Counted from the first letter of the stretch, positions 1 through 12,300 are shown. The stretch is DNA of 64,000 nt from Rhodotorula mucilaginosa (GCA_034406715.1 CP137868.1:1116001-1180000); one strand, 5' to 3'. Notes: generated from the sequence alone by a model not told the origin. Translations and numbers: made by a program.

Positions 1-1857
1 GTTTAAAGTCGTCCGGCAAGCCGACGAGGCTGCCTTCGAGCACCTTCATGGCCTCGTACTCTTCCTCGCGCATCTTGACGTCCTGCAGCGCGCGAATCAT
101 TTCGTCCATCTCGTCGGAGAGATCCGAAGTCGCCGCGTAGTCGGGATGAGAGGGACCGGTCACGTCCGAAAGACGCTGTGGGAAGAGCAACCAGATCAGT
201 TTCGGAATTCCCCAGGACCGAGGAAACCTCCGAATGCACTCACAGCGAAGAAGAGCGGATACTTCATGAGGCGCTGTATCGGCTTGAGGAGGAAGCTGCA
301 CAAGGACATCCCGCCGGCTCCCGGTCGGAGCGCGTGCTCGCGCAGGAATGTGGCGAAAGGGCTCGTTCCCGCGGCGATTTCGAGATCGAGCACTGCGGTC
401 ACCGCTTCGAATCGCAGCAGGTACGCTTGGTACACCTCAAACTCGGAGACGTACGGCGCGAACAGGTCCGCGAAATGCATCACGAGGCGGCCGGCGTTCT
501 GCGTGTCGGCCGCGACAGCGAGGGTACTCGAAAGACGAGAGTGCAGGTCCAAGATCCCTTCGAGGCGGGAGAAAAGCCGCGCGACGGATCGAGGGACTCC
601 TTCAATCCTGCCCGCTCGAATGGACTGCCCATAGATGTCGACGACGGCGCGCATTGATTCGACGAAGGCTCGCTCGGTTTCGATAATCTCAAAGACGATC
701 TCTTGCCGGTGCATTTCGTCATGACCGTGTTGCAGGGTCAGGTAAACGATGGCGTCGTTGTCGAGCAGAGATTTCCATGTCCGAGCGGTCTCGAGAGGCT
801 GGTGGTCGACGTAGCTCTGGCAAATGGGCGAGACGGACCGCAACGAGGGCGAGTGCGTCGGCAGAGGCTGCGGCGATTCCGATCTCGCTTGCCACCTCCC
901 GGATGGGAAAGTCGTCAAAGACAAGGTTGGTGTGAGCCTATACGCGGCGGGGGTCTCCGTCCCGCGTAGGTGGGTGACCGGGCTCCTCGGTTGCATCGGC
1001 GAAGAGCCACCTTTCGGCTGCTGTTCCGGTTTTGACCGTCCGAACAGGCCGCGCTTGAACAAGGTCGAGACGCGATTCCCCTTGCCTTCGGGGCTCGGCG
1101 AGCTGGTCGGGACGGCACTGTGGGAGAAGGAACGCGGTAGCGTCGGTCGAGCCTCCCTCGAGATCGCCGTGGCGGGTTCGCTCCGACTGAACGCCGGCGG
1201 CGAGGGACGCTGACGCCCGCTTGAAGAGGAAGAGTCTTCGTCCACGAGGACGGGCGATTTCGCTGATACATGGAGTCGTCCGCTTGCGGCAGGCGAAGGC
1301 GGAGAGAGCAATGACGGCGTCGCTGGCCTGGACGAGGCGGGTGTTCGCGTTTCGGTCGAGCTGTTTGAGACGACGCGCGAGACACCCGCGACTGGAGACA
1401 GGGAGCTCTGCTGCTCTCGGCTGCGAGGTTTTGACGAGGGCGAGGGAAAAACTGGCGAAGGTCCAAAGGCGGAAGAAACGAGGGGTTTTGGAGACGGATA
1501 GCTCTGCACTAAACCGCTCGAGATCCGCAGAGGCGACGCCGTCGAGGTTGGATAGGGATCACCCGTGTCTGTCGAGGTGTGTTCGGCGGAGTCGGCGCTC
1601 GGCGTCGCCGACGCTGGAGTCGCGCGGGCTCCCTTCGCTTCGGATTCTCCGCCAGTGCTCGCAGGCGAGTCCGAGTATCCTCCGGCATGTACAGCGGTGT
1701 CGATCGAAAGAGTTGGTACGATCTTTTTCTCCCGGAGGTGCGTGTCGGTCAACGGCAGCCAGTCTCGTACGAGGTCGCGAGGCAGAGTCCTCGGAGGAGA
1801 CGACCTCCGTGCCGGAACGGTCCTCGCTTCGACCGAGCAATCAACTGCAGTCGTCAT
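1..1857 (-). CDS. Rho guanine-nucleotide exchange factor (DH domain), 3' end outside window
   Basis: Exons 244-1857 and 1-175 join over a 68-nt GT-AG intron (176-243) in phase 0. The first 370 or so residues are Ser/Pro/Arg-rich and look disordered. From about residue 380 the protein has a Dbl-homology pattern: HRQEIVFEIIETERAFVES opens helix 1, and SFLLKPIQRLMKYPLFF is the conserved CR3-like segment; after the intron it continues RLSDVTGPSHPDY and an acidic helix. DH domains load GTP onto Rho/Cdc42 GTPases. A PH or CNH domain would lie beyond the left edge and cannot be seen. The start at 1857 is the first ATG of the open frame; an extra 5' exon further upstream cannot be excluded. A formin, the usual Rho/Cdc42 effector, is in the same window but 29 kb away. 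Confidence 0.8.
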
Positions 1858-3309
1858 TCTTCAGGTCGGACGCCTCGTCGCGAACGGAAGCGATGGATGG
1901 CGAGGTCGCGCGGGGCCTTTGAACAGCCGTCTTCGGTGTCCGAGAGTGTGCTCCTCCGACGCCGAGTCGAGTTGGATGATGAGAGTCGAGTGCGAATCGG
2001 CTCGGCGGGCGCGCGAGTGCACACCAGGGTGGCCTAGCGTAGCGGGTCGTCGAACGCGCGCGGACTCGCGATGCCGAATTGCAAGCCAAGGCCGTGTTCG
2101 AGGCTGCAGTCGAGAGGTCGATCACTCGACTCGAAGAGACACCAGGGATGAGGGCGCGAGAGGCAGGCTGCAGCGAGCGAGCGAGCGACCGTGTGGTCGG
2201 CTTGCGTAGGGTTCTTGGCTGGCGTTGAAACCTATTCAACAAGATTCGAGGGTGCAGAGGTCCAACCTTGCCTCGAGAGTCGAAAGTCTCTTGAGTCGAG
2301 CCGGCGAGAGTTTCTCGATTGACCGACCGGCCGCCGAGTGATCGACACTCCGACGAGGGGTCGGCATATGATTGCTCTTTACATGCATACAGCGCACGCA
2401 CAGGGCCTCCGGCACTCTTCCGCCAAACAAACAATATAAGCTGGCGCGCGGCGCAACAGGGGGGGGGTCCGGGCGCAAGACCTTGCGGCGAGGCCTCGAG
2501 GTTGATGAGAGGGAGTCAATTGCAGTCTCCTCTCGAGGCTCACGGAGCTCTCGCCGACGGCTGCGACCAGACACTCTCCATCCGGACGAGTCACGCTGCA
2601 TGTGCAGAGATGAGTTCAAGATGCAGCGCCAAACGCCGACGACGCACATCACAAAGCTTGCAGCTTGCAAAGGCCGAAAATGTGGCCGAAGTTGTCGCGC
2701 CGGGGTCCACGCGGCGTGATTGATCGACGGATCGGCGACAGGTCCGAAGCGGTCAAGGATCCGGACCTTCCGAGTGCGCGCCCATAACGAACTGAGCAAT
2801 TGATTGTAATGTGAAGCCGCAGAATGAAATAGAAGAGATCAGCAGGGCCTCGGGGGCGTGTGGTACATACAAGATGAAATCGGATTGGCGACCCGCGGGA
2901 TTCGGACACGGCTGCAGTGCGCACCGCGAGACAAGACTCCGGCGGCGCCCGGCTGCCTGCATGCGAGATATTGTAGCAAGCCCCGACCTACCCGATATGT
3001 TCCACTCCGGGAGTCGGAACGGCGAAGCTTATGTAAAGGTGGCGCACGGGCCGGAGAGAGGTTGCGCTTGCGCTCCCGCCGAGCAAACCCCCGCTCGCAA
3101 ACGCTTGCCGAACGCGGTCGACCTGCTCGCTTGCGGCTGAATCAGCGTGTAGAATGCGTTTCCAGCAAGTAGAGCACTGGAAGAGGAGCTCGCGGCGTTC
3201 GAAGCCCGGTTCTTTGGTAGGTTAAAAGATGCCTTGTTGTTACACTCGATGATCTGCACTAGGGACATCGACGACGAGGAGGGTACTGGACAGCGGCGTG
3301 ACGCGCTGA
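1858..3309. other. Intergenic/5' region, no gene seen
   Basis: The stretch lies between the RPB12 stop and the RhoGEF start, both on the minus strand. It should hold the RPB12 3' UTR and the RhoGEF promoter and 5' leader. Short frames exist on both strands but none shows a family motif or a credible splice chain. A run of eight or nine G near 2460 is the only low-complexity feature. Confidence 0.5.
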
Positions 3310-3782
3310 TCATCGAGCCTCGAATTGTACCTGCAAGAGGAAGATTAGCGGTCGGTCCTCGGTTGGTCATTCTCGCTCTCGGGGGGCGGTGCAAGGGACT
3401 CACCACTGTTGAAGGAGACGGGCAAGGGCAGAGTCAGTACGACGAGCTTAGCCGACTCTACGCGGTGAGAATGTACTCACTGCGCTTGATCCGCTTCTTG
3501 TACATGACACGGCACCCGCACTCGCGACACCGGATCGGTTCTCGCGCCTTGATCTCGTTCGACGCGGCGCAGTCTTTGCAGGGCGGGACGTTCCAGGATA
3601 GCAGAGCCGAGTAAGCACAAGGTCCAAGCAGCGCGCGCGAGTGTTTAGAGGCTAGAGTCAGCCCCCCGAGCTTGAGGGGGGAGAGGCAGCGGCCGCCGAG
3701 GAGACGCACCTGCGCACGAGTACTCGATGGCGGTGTTGCCACCGGGTCCTGCTCGGAACTGCTGTGCCTGCTGACCGTTCAT
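3310..3782 (-). CDS. RPB12: DNA-directed RNA polymerases I, II and III subunit RPABC4 (RPB12), with a 2-nt exon
   Basis: This is the smallest zinc-ribbon subunit shared by the three nuclear RNA polymerases. Exons are 3710-3782, 3481-3573, 3404-3405 (two bases) and 3310-3330, giving 62 residues. The zinc ligands are C-x2-C in EYSCADCAASNE (the pair is split by intron 1, whose phase rebuilds the Asp) and C-x2-C in [15 protein letters not shown]. The family ends in an almost invariant RTKR-[LM]-VQFEAR tail. Here exon 2 ends in KKRIKR plus one base A, the 2-nt exon supplies TG to make Met, and the last exon reads VQFEAR then TGA. Skipping the tiny exon destroys the tail. All three introns (136, 75 and 73 nt) are GT-AG. 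The gene is head to head with cystinosin. Confidence 0.92.
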
Positions 3783-3945
3783 GGCGGGCTGGAGCGGCGC
3801 TTGGAGTGAGAACCGATGAGGCCAACCTGCAACTGCGGCTCACGCGCTCACGCGGAAGCGGCCGACAACACGAAGTGGCGGAGAACGAGCACTATACAGC
3901 CAGAGCCCGTGCTATAGCTGGCACGACGGATTAAGGGGCTCGGCC
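3783..3945. promoter_or_regulatory. 163-bp shared promoter of RPB12 and cystinosin
   Basis: The start codons of two divergent genes are separated by only 163 bp, so both core promoters must lie here or inside the leaders. I see no clear TATA box; CTATA and GCTATAG occur near 3893-3915. That these act as promoter elements is inference. Confidence 0.5.
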
Positions 3946-5437
3946 ATGCTTAGCTTCTGGGCGGGACTGTCCTGGCGAGTCTCTTCACCCCGACTACTGT
4001 CCACCCCCCCGCCCGGCTTATCTGACGGCTACACATCGACTGCTACAGGTCCCTCGGCTGGACATACACCATCATATGGTCCCTCTCGTGCGTGCCGCTC
4101 TCACTCAGCCCAGAAACGGCCGATCCGTGATGAACCGAGATGGCTTGCGCGCAGGTTCTATCCGCAAATATGGATCAACTACAAACGAAAGTCGACGACG
4201 GGGCTGAGCATGGACTTTCTATGCTTGAATCCGATAGGTGCGCTGCCGCCCCCGCCGTACAGCTTTCCGTGAATCGACCACGGCTGACACGCTCGCTCCG
4301 GAACTTGCGCTGGAAGGCTTCGCCTGCTTGACCGTAATTTGCTATTTCCCTCGACCCGCTGGCTTTCTCGACCGTCAGCTGACGTATGACCTTGTGCTGC
4401 AGGTCTACAGCGTCGCCCTTTACGCTTCGCCGACCGTCCGCGCGCAGTATGCCGAGCGGCATGATGGCCATTTCCCGCAAGTTCAGCCGAACGATATGGC
4501 TTTCGCGGGTCATGCGCTGGTCCTCTCGCTCGTGATCTTGTCTCAGACGCTCGTGTACAAGGTGCGACAGTCATGCCTTTCTATCGTCGCTCCGACGCCG
4601 GTCCGCGGGGACGATGAACCGTGGTGACGAGCTGTGCGAACTGCCCAGCGCGGCACGCGAGAGTCTGCCGATGAGGCGGAGGAAAAAGTCTCGGTCGCTC
4701 AGATGTTCTCGGCTAATTTCCTACCTTATGCACAGCGCGGAGTCCAACATCAATTGTCGCGCTTCCACCGCACCGTCATCTTGCTCATCCTCTCGACGAT
4801 CGCGATCGCACTCCTCCTGGCCTGGTCAGGCTGGCTCATCTGGCTCGACTTTATCATCCTCCTCTCGCTTCTCAAGCTCTACGTGACGGCCGCGAAAATG
4901 GTGCCCCAGGCGTGGTACAACTATCAGCGCAAGAGCACCGTCGGTTGGAGCATCGAGAACATCGTGATGGACATGACCGGCGGGATCCTCTCCCTGTACG
5001 TACTACACTTTCTTTCATCCAGCTTGTTCGAGCCCGAAACAGCGGCATTGCACCTGTTTCTCTCCTCAAACGCGTACGGGCTCGAAGAGGAGTCCTGACT
5101 TCCGCTGGACCCGCATGCAGCATCCAGCTCGTCATCGATTCGGCTCTCGACCACGACTGGCGAGGGATCACAGGCAATCCCGGAAAGCTGTACGTTTCGC
5201 TCTCTTTTCCCCCGCGTGTTGCGATTGTCTTTCGTCGAGCACGAACTGATCATTTCCTTGCCTCCGTATCCCCTGGACCGCAGCGGATTGAGCTTCCTCG
5301 CACTCGGTTTCGACACCCTTTTCCTCATTCAGCACTTTATCCTCTACCGCGGCGCAGAACACGAAGACGAGCGCGAGGTGGCGGTGGCGGCCGATCCGGA
5401 GCGGGACCGTCTCATCCCTCCTGCAGCAGCCGTCTGA
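3946..5437 (+). CDS. CTNS: Cystinosin-type lysosomal/vacuolar cystine transporter (two PQ-loops)
   Basis: A seven-helix PQ-loop transporter that exports cystine from the vacuole/lysosome with protons (family knowledge; yeast Ers1). Exons: 3946-3974, 4049-4087, 4155-4237, 4317-4333 (17 nt), 4403-4561, about 4703 or 4736 to 4995, 5121-5189, 5284-5437. PQ-loop 1 is SFYPQIWINYKRKSTTGLS and PQ-loop 2 is MVPQAWYNYQRKSTVGWS; between them PQVQPNDMAF is typical of cystinosin. The end is QHFILYRG plus an acidic tail with stop at 5437. The first intron (3975-4048) works in phase only with a GC donor (GCGAGT). The acceptor of exon 6 is uncertain: 4702 or 4735, both phase 0. Confidence 0.9.
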
Positions 5438-5801
5438 AGAGCAGGTACATAGCCAGTCCTCGCAATGTATACCTCCTTGTTGTTCGTTCTCTGCCATGTA
5501 CCGTTCGAGAGAAAGAGGCAGTGTCTACATGCTTGCATGCGAGTGAACGGACAAAGGCGGGGAGAGGTGAGGACTCTACAAAAAGGAGTGAGGCCGCTCC
5601 GTGACCCGAATGCTAGAAAGTGGTGGGAGATAGCGGTAATGATGCACACATGTAACATAGAAAGAGAGGTATATAGGAGGAGGGAAGGGGTAGGAGAGAG
5701 GGCAAAACCGCCAGGGGGGGAGCTGCGGACCAAAGTCGCGCTCCTCGAGAGCTCCGGAGACGAGATTCTCGACCCGGACTATGCCATGGAGCTATAGCTC
5801 T
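5438..5801. other. Convergent 3' region between cystinosin and MPG1
   Basis: No gene seen in these 364 bp. The sequence is purine-rich on the plus strand from about 5640 to 5720 and presumably carries both 3' UTRs and polyadenylation sites. Confidence 0.5.
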
Positions 5802-7364
5802 CTACATGACAATAGCCGGTTCGAGAATACTCGAGCTCAGTGATTTATGGGGAAGAACACTCGCGCCATTGACATACAATTCGTCCTTGACGTTCACGTC
5901 GTCTCCGAGAACGGTTGTACCTTCAACCCGCGCCCAGCGTCCCACCGTAGAGCTCCAGCCGATAATAGACGACTGGATAAAGCAGTGGTCCTTGGCGCGG
6001 GCGCCGTCGAGGAGAACGCAGCGCTGGAGGCGGGCGCCCTTTCCGACGACGCAGTTCGGGCCGATGACGACGTTCGGGCCGATGCACGCCGTCGGGTCGA
6101 CCTTGGCAGTCGGGTGGATGAGCACGTTGCCAGAGACGACGGCGTCGTGCTTGGCCGGGTCGGCGAGGTCGGTCGACTTGCGCGAGGTGAGGTGCGAGAG
6201 GTAGAGGCACGTTCCGGTGAGGTAGTCCTTCGGCTGGCCGATGTCCATCCAGAAGCCCTCGAGGTCCATCGAGTGCAGCTGCTTGTCGCGGGCCATGGCC
6301 GGGAAGATCTCGGACTCGATCGAAGTCGGCTTGACCTCGATGCGGTCGAGGATCGACGGGTTGAAGATGTAGATGCCGGCGTTGATGCGGTTGCCGACGT
6401 ACTCTTTCGGCTTCTCGACGAATCGGTCGATGGTGCTCTGGCCCGGGTGGGTCAGGACGACACCGTACTTGGACGGCTCGTCGACCTTGGTGACCATGAT
6501 GGTGCCCTCGCCGCCGTGCGCGACGTGGAAGTCGCGGAGCTCATCGAAGGGGTACGAGCAGGTGACGTCCGAGTTGAGGACAAAGAACGGCGCGTCGTCC
6601 TTGCCGAGAACTTCGCGAGCGAGGGCGAGCGGACCAGCCGTGCCGAGGGGCTCGGTCTCGACCGAGAAGGTGATGGTGATCTGTTCCGGTTCGACCGCAC
6701 GGTCGCCCGTCAGTATCGTACCACAGACACGCTTGCAGGCATGTAGCAGCCGCTGCCGTTTGCGGGCGGCCGGAGCAACAAGAAAAAGTTGACTGAAGAG
6801 GACACGTTTCGACGCACGTTGTACAGCTCCTCGTACTGCTTCAGGACCGAGATCATGACCTCCGGGCGGCTGCGCGCGCGTCGACGTCAGTCTACATCCC
6901 AGCTATGTACCATGGCGAGGGCTCTAGCCGATGGGCGATTGAATCCGGGACACCGAAAAGAACGCGCGGAGGGGCGCGTTTCGGCGCGCAGGGGAGCAGC
7001 GATTCCGCAAAACTCACTAGTTGACCGCGAGGACAATGTGCTTGACGCCAGCCTATAGCGCGATAGAATATACACGATCAGTCAAGCCATATGCGCGCGC
7101 GAGTAAAGGCGGGATTCGCGCTCTCACCTTGACGAGGTTCTCGACGAGGTGGAGGATGATGGCCTTGTTGGCGAAGGGGACGAGGGGCTTGGGGTAGGTG
7201 AGGGTGAGGGGACGGAGACGGGTACCAAAGCTGCACGCGTACGTTCGGGGATCAGTCTACACGCTTCCCGAGATGCAGTGCAGGATTCGCGCGGGTACGG
7301 GAACACTGGAGGAGAAGAGGACGGACCCGCCGACGAGGATGAGTGCCTTGAGTTCTCCGGGCAT
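5802..7364 (-). CDS. MPG1: Mannose-1-phosphate guanylyltransferase (GDP-mannose pyrophosphorylase)
   Basis: Makes GDP-mannose from mannose-1-phosphate and GTP, the donor for N- and O-glycans, GPI anchors and wall mannan; cytosolic. Five exons: 7327-7364, 7128-7230, 7018-7052, 6818-6869, 5802-6680, all GT-AG and phase-consistent, giving 368 residues (yeast Psa1 is 361). The nucleotidyltransferase signature is [20 protein letters not shown], followed by [40 protein letters not shown] is the sugar-phosphate loop, and the C-terminal half is a left-handed beta-helix of hexapeptide repeats ([19 protein letters not shown]). The C-terminus LEPAIVM matches the conserved end of the family. It is divergent from a chitin synthase gene across 1.9 kb. 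Confidence 0.95.
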
Positions 7365-9302
7365 CTTGACCGATATGTTACGTAGACGGGGGGAATGGGG
7401 TGGTACTGTAATGTTGGGAGAAAGGGAAGAGAGTGAGCGCGCCTTCTCCGGGGAGCTGCCAACGGCTGCAAGGGGATCGCGCGTCGCAGATCGATGCCTG
7501 GCAGCGGCTTGCGCGACTCACGGAGGTGGACGGAAACGGGAGGAAAAGAAGCAAGGGACGGGTCTCCTGGTCTGGCAGCAAGAGCAAATGTGCAAACGGC
7601 GAGCGAGAGAGAGCAGGAGCAGCGGGAACTTGCAGACTCGAGGCGCGCGAGGAAAACGAGGTCGCAAACCAAACTGCCACGTGGACCCCCCTCGACGCGT
7701 CTCCACAGCCTCGCTCTCGTGCAACCCGCGTAGTGCAAGCTTCACTACAGGTCATACACCCCAGCTACACTCTGTCGCCGTCCGCCTCCCGCTGCGCGCT
7801 GGGCCGTAGCTCAAGCTGTGGTCACCACCCTCTTTTTTTCTTCTGTCCCCGGCGACATTGTGGGGCTCCGCCGTTTCAAATCCCCAAATGATGATCATCG
7901 CAGCATGCATCTCCTCGACTTTCGATGCGATCTCCAGATGTCATCTCCAAGCTCGCACCTCTTTGCGTCCTCTCGGCTGCATCCGAGCAACCCTGAGGAC
8001 TGCCCGCTTCTCCTGGCCGCACAGCAGGCGACAGCGTGTCGGCTGTATCCGAGCAAGGTGGCAAAGCTCTCTCGGCGACGTCAGCGCCAAATCAAAGCGA
8101 TCGTTCAGCCTCGTCTTTCTCCGGACCAGCCATGTCGACCACCTGGGGGTGACTCCAGGAGAAGGCGCACACGAGCGCTTCTCGGCGTGCATTCCGCTTT
8201 CAAGACGAGGCGCACAGCCTCTTGCACGATCCCGACTGTGCACTCAACTCGAGCTCGCCCGACAAACTGCCCCCGACTACAAATCTAAAGTGCTAAGCTC
8301 GTGCGGTCGAGCGCGCCCTGTCTTGCTCTCTCTGCTGGCCTTGACACGATACCTCCTCGCTACAAGCTCGGCTGCTTTATACGTGTGCTTGAAGGCCCCG
8401 AAGAAAGCCTCCGTCGGGCGCCCTTTCCTCGTAGCAGTGTCGCCAGCTGCGGCGCAGTCTCCCAGTCCGACGAGCTTCGCCAGCTCTGATGCCTGCGCAA
8501 CCTGCTCATTCGCTACGGCACCTGAAATACCAAGTTCCTCGCTGCTTTTCTTGCGCCTCGTCCCGAGACTTGGCTTCGCTCAAGAGCTTCGGGCTCAATC
8601 GACTTCCGAAGGCCCTCCTCACGCGCCTGACCTGCATGCGTACACGGAGCTCCGCCATATCGGTTGTCAACAATGGTGTCCCGTCGGAAAGATCTTGGTG
8701 CAGCGAATCTGGGTGCGAGGGGGGAAGAAGAGCGGCGGATCTACGCCACTCAACCGAGAGCATGTCGGACCTGGCCTGCGACGAGCTCTCACCTAAAGGC
8801 TGCCGGAAACGAGTGACAGGGAAGAGTCGCTCACGACGCTGCGACTTTCCGAAGATTCTATACGCCGCTCCGGGCCCGAAGAGCGCTGCCAGAGCTTGCA
8901 CCAAGCTCTTTCCAGGAGCGCGAGTTTCGCGAGTGTTAAGAGCGCTGCCCCGTTGCGCAGAGGGAATGACAATTACATTGTAGTTCTATTCTCCCGTAGT
9001 GAGAGAAAGGAGTATGAAGATTGAGCGCCGCTGAGCGCGCGAGGTCCCCGCCGGTCTCCGCGGCCGAGCGCGCGCGCGATGAGGCGGTGCAAAAGTGCGG
9101 CGGCGCGGGGTCGTGCGGAACGGGCGGAAGAACCTGAGCGCTCGCTGCACTTTTGGAGGGCTTCTGCAGAGTCGAGAGCGTACTCGGCACTTTCAGGCCC
9201 GAATAAGACACGGCTCTGTCCTCGCAGCGCGCGCAACAGCTTGACCCCGAGTCGACGTCTGCTCTCTCTCTCACTCAACGTCCTGTCCTTTCGACAGGCA
9301 GC
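7365..9302. promoter_or_regulatory. Large divergent upstream region of MPG1 and chitin synthase
   Basis: 1,938 bp separate two divergent start codons. Pyrimidine-rich blocks (about 7820-7860 and 9250-9300) look like leader sequence. TCGGCTGCATCCGAGCAA near 7975 recurs with one change near 8038. A 312-codon open frame at 7858-8796 has no family motif and resembles a chance frame in GC-rich DNA. I see no other gene. The length is large for this compact region and fits regulated wall genes, which is inference. Confidence 0.5.
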
Positions 9303-12300
9303 ATGTCTGGCTACCCGCCTGCGAACCAGTCAGGGCGCCCGAGACCGCAACAGGGCGGCTACGCGGACCCGTTCAATGACCGCCACTCCCCCGCGACGCC
9401 GTACGGTCACGGTCAGGCCGCGTCTCCCGCGCCCTTGAACAACGGCCAGCAGCACCACCATCTCGCGTCCAGTCAGGGTCCAGGACATCAACAGCAGCAG
9501 CAGGGACGTCCGACGGGCTACGCGCTGCATGACAACCCGTCCTACGGCAACAGCATGCAGACTCTGCCGATGGACAGCACGTACTCGCTCAACGACAACA
9601 AGCTGGACTATGACGGCGGTGTTTACCCTGACGAAGAGGTCGAGAGCAAGACCCCACTCAGGAGCGAGTTTGGAATTCAGCAGGGACCGTACGATCAGGA
9701 TCAGCCTTTGTGAGTTGATCAAAAGATTCTGCTGGGCGGCGTCTCGAAGTTCAGCAATACTGCGAGTTCGGAGCGGCGGTCCGCATTCCGAAGCAGCGAC
9801 ATCAAACTGACTGCTCCCATTCCTAAGGTACTCCGCCGGTGGGTACACCCCCCGGCCGGCCGGTTCGTACGCTGGCTACCCGCGTTCTCCTCCGGGCCAC
9901 TCACTGCCTGGTCGCCAATTGTCCCGGAAACAAACATCGGCCGAGGCAAGTCATGACCTAATGCGCATCGTTGTGCTGCTTGATCGAGGCAGAGTTCTGA
10001 CGAGTTCTCCGGACGACAGGCTTGGAAGCAACGGCAGATGATCGATCCAAACCGGGCGCAGACCAAAAAGGTCAAGCTCACGCAAGGTGAGTCTCGGTCA
10101 TCCTCTCTCGCGCGCTAGCTGGAGTTTGGGTATGTCTCTGACGAAGCTGAGATGCGCGCTTGTTCCTCCTGGGGTGAGTGAACAGGCAACTACATCGTCG
10201 AGCACCCCGTTCCGACTGCGGTTCGCAACGCCAATCTCGCCAGCAATCACCGCGGCGGCCCGACAGAGTTTTCGCATCTTCGCTACACCGCGGCGACGGT
10301 CGACCCGAACGACTTTACCGCAGAGGTGAGCCAAGTCCGACACGTGCCGCATCGAGCGCGAGCGAGAATCTAAACTGAATTTGCCTCTGAAAACAGAATG
10401 GCTACACTTTGCGCGCGTCGTCCTACGGGCGCGAGACTGATCTCTTGATCTGTATCGTGCGCCCGTTCTCGGCTTGGTACGCCGGCGAGAAGTTTAGTCT
10501 GACGATTTTCCATTCTTCTCTCAGACGGCCTACAACGAGCACAAGATCCTGCTTGCGCGTACCCTGCACGGCTTGATGCTCAACATCCGCGATATGGTCA
10601 ACGGCAAATGGTCCGAGTTCCGCAAGAAGGCTGAACGCGGAGGGACGGAAGGCGGCATGAAGGGCGAGGCGTGGAAAAAGATTGTCGTCTGCCTCGTCTT
10701 TGACGGTATCGAGCCGGCCGACAAGAATACTCTCGAGTGCGTACATGCTTTCGCGCCGGATTGTTTGTTGAACCTAGGAGGCTCATTCACATGCTCCATT
10801 CGCAGCGTACTCGCGACCATCGGTGTTTACCAAGACGGCATCATGCAAAAGTCTGTTGACGGCAAGGAGACCGTTGGTAGGTCCTCCAATTCAACTGCGA
10901 CAGAGTGTCAAAGACACATACTGAGTGCAGTCGCGGCCGCCTTCCAGCTCACATCTTCGAGTACACCTCGTCGCTGTCGGTATCGCCGAAACCGGCGCTG
11001 GTCGAGCCGCATCCGGGTGATCCGAACAACCTCGTCCCGGTGCAGATGATCTTCTGCCTGAAGCAGAAGAACGCCAAGAAGATCAACTCGCACCGCTGGC
11101 TCTTCAACGCGATCGGGCGCCACTTGAACCCGGATGTCGTGTGCTTGCTCGATGCCGGTACCAAGCCCGGCAAGCGGAGTATCTACTACCTCTGGGAGGC
11201 ATTCCACCACGACCCGCACCTCGGTGGAGCAGCGGGAGAGATCCACGTGGGTCATCAAAGGAGTGCTTATGCGGCACCTCTGCCGGAAGGATGGCTGACA
11301 TTTTTATTCGCAACCGCAGGCCATGCTTGGAAAGGGCGGTCGCAAGCTGCTCAAGTGAGTCTCGACCATGTGATCTCCACAAAACTCGAGCCCGAGACTG
11401 ACTGTGCACCTCTCATCAGCCCGCTCATTGCGGCGCAGAACTTTGAGTACAAGATGTCGAGTGCGTCATTGTTCGCACCAAGTCTGCGTCGTCGGTCGAC
11501 TCACGCTATCTTGACCGGTGATCGCAGACGTCCTCGATAAACCGACCGAGTCGGCTTTCGGCTACGTCGCAGTCCTGCCCGGTGCCTTCTCCGCCTACCG
11601 CTTCGTCGCCATCCAGGGTCGTCCGCTCAACCAGTACTTCCACGGTGACGGCACGCTCGCCGCCCGTCTCGGACCGAAAGGACAGGACGGTATGAGCATC
11701 TGGACGAAAAGTGCGTGATGGCGGATCTTCTCTTTCCCGACTGCACAGACACTCACCGACATCTGGCGCAGACATGTTCTTGGCCGAGGACCGCATCCTC
11801 TGCTTCGAGCTCGTCGCCAAAGCGAACGAGCGTTGGGTTCTCGGTTACGTCAAGCCGGCCAAGGGCGAAACGGACGTTCCGGAATCGGCAGTGGAGCTGA
11901 TCGGCCAGCGCAGGCGCTGGCTGAACGGTTCTTTCGCCGCCGGAGTCTACTCGCTTTTCCACTTTGGTCGTTACTACAAGAGTGACCACGGCATCCTGCG
12001 CTTGTTCTTCTTGCACATTCAGGCAATCTACAACACGGTCAACCTGATCATGAGCTGGTTCTGTGCGTTTGTCCCCCCTCGCCGGCTGCGTTTGTTTCGG
12101 CTTCGATGCTAACTACCGGCACCCTCACAGCTCTCGCCAACTACTACCTGACCTTCAGTATCATTATCACCATCGTTGGAGAGTCCTTGCGCTCGCCAAA
12201 CAAGATCGCCGGCGGCGACCCCGAGACGATCAGCTGCTGGTCCGGCAGCTTCCTCGAGGACGAGAGCGGAGACTCTTTCGACTGGCTGGGCCTCGTCAAG

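Noticed and set aside
2440-2480. G run near 2460 as a structured regulatory element
   Set aside because: Too short (eight or nine G) and isolated to support a quadruplex claim.
7858-8796. A 312-codon plus-strand frame between MPG1 and chitin synthase
   Set aside because: Composition is Ser/Arg/Leu/Cys-rich without recognisable domain or splice continuation; it lies where long leaders are expected. Transcript evidence would be needed to revive it.
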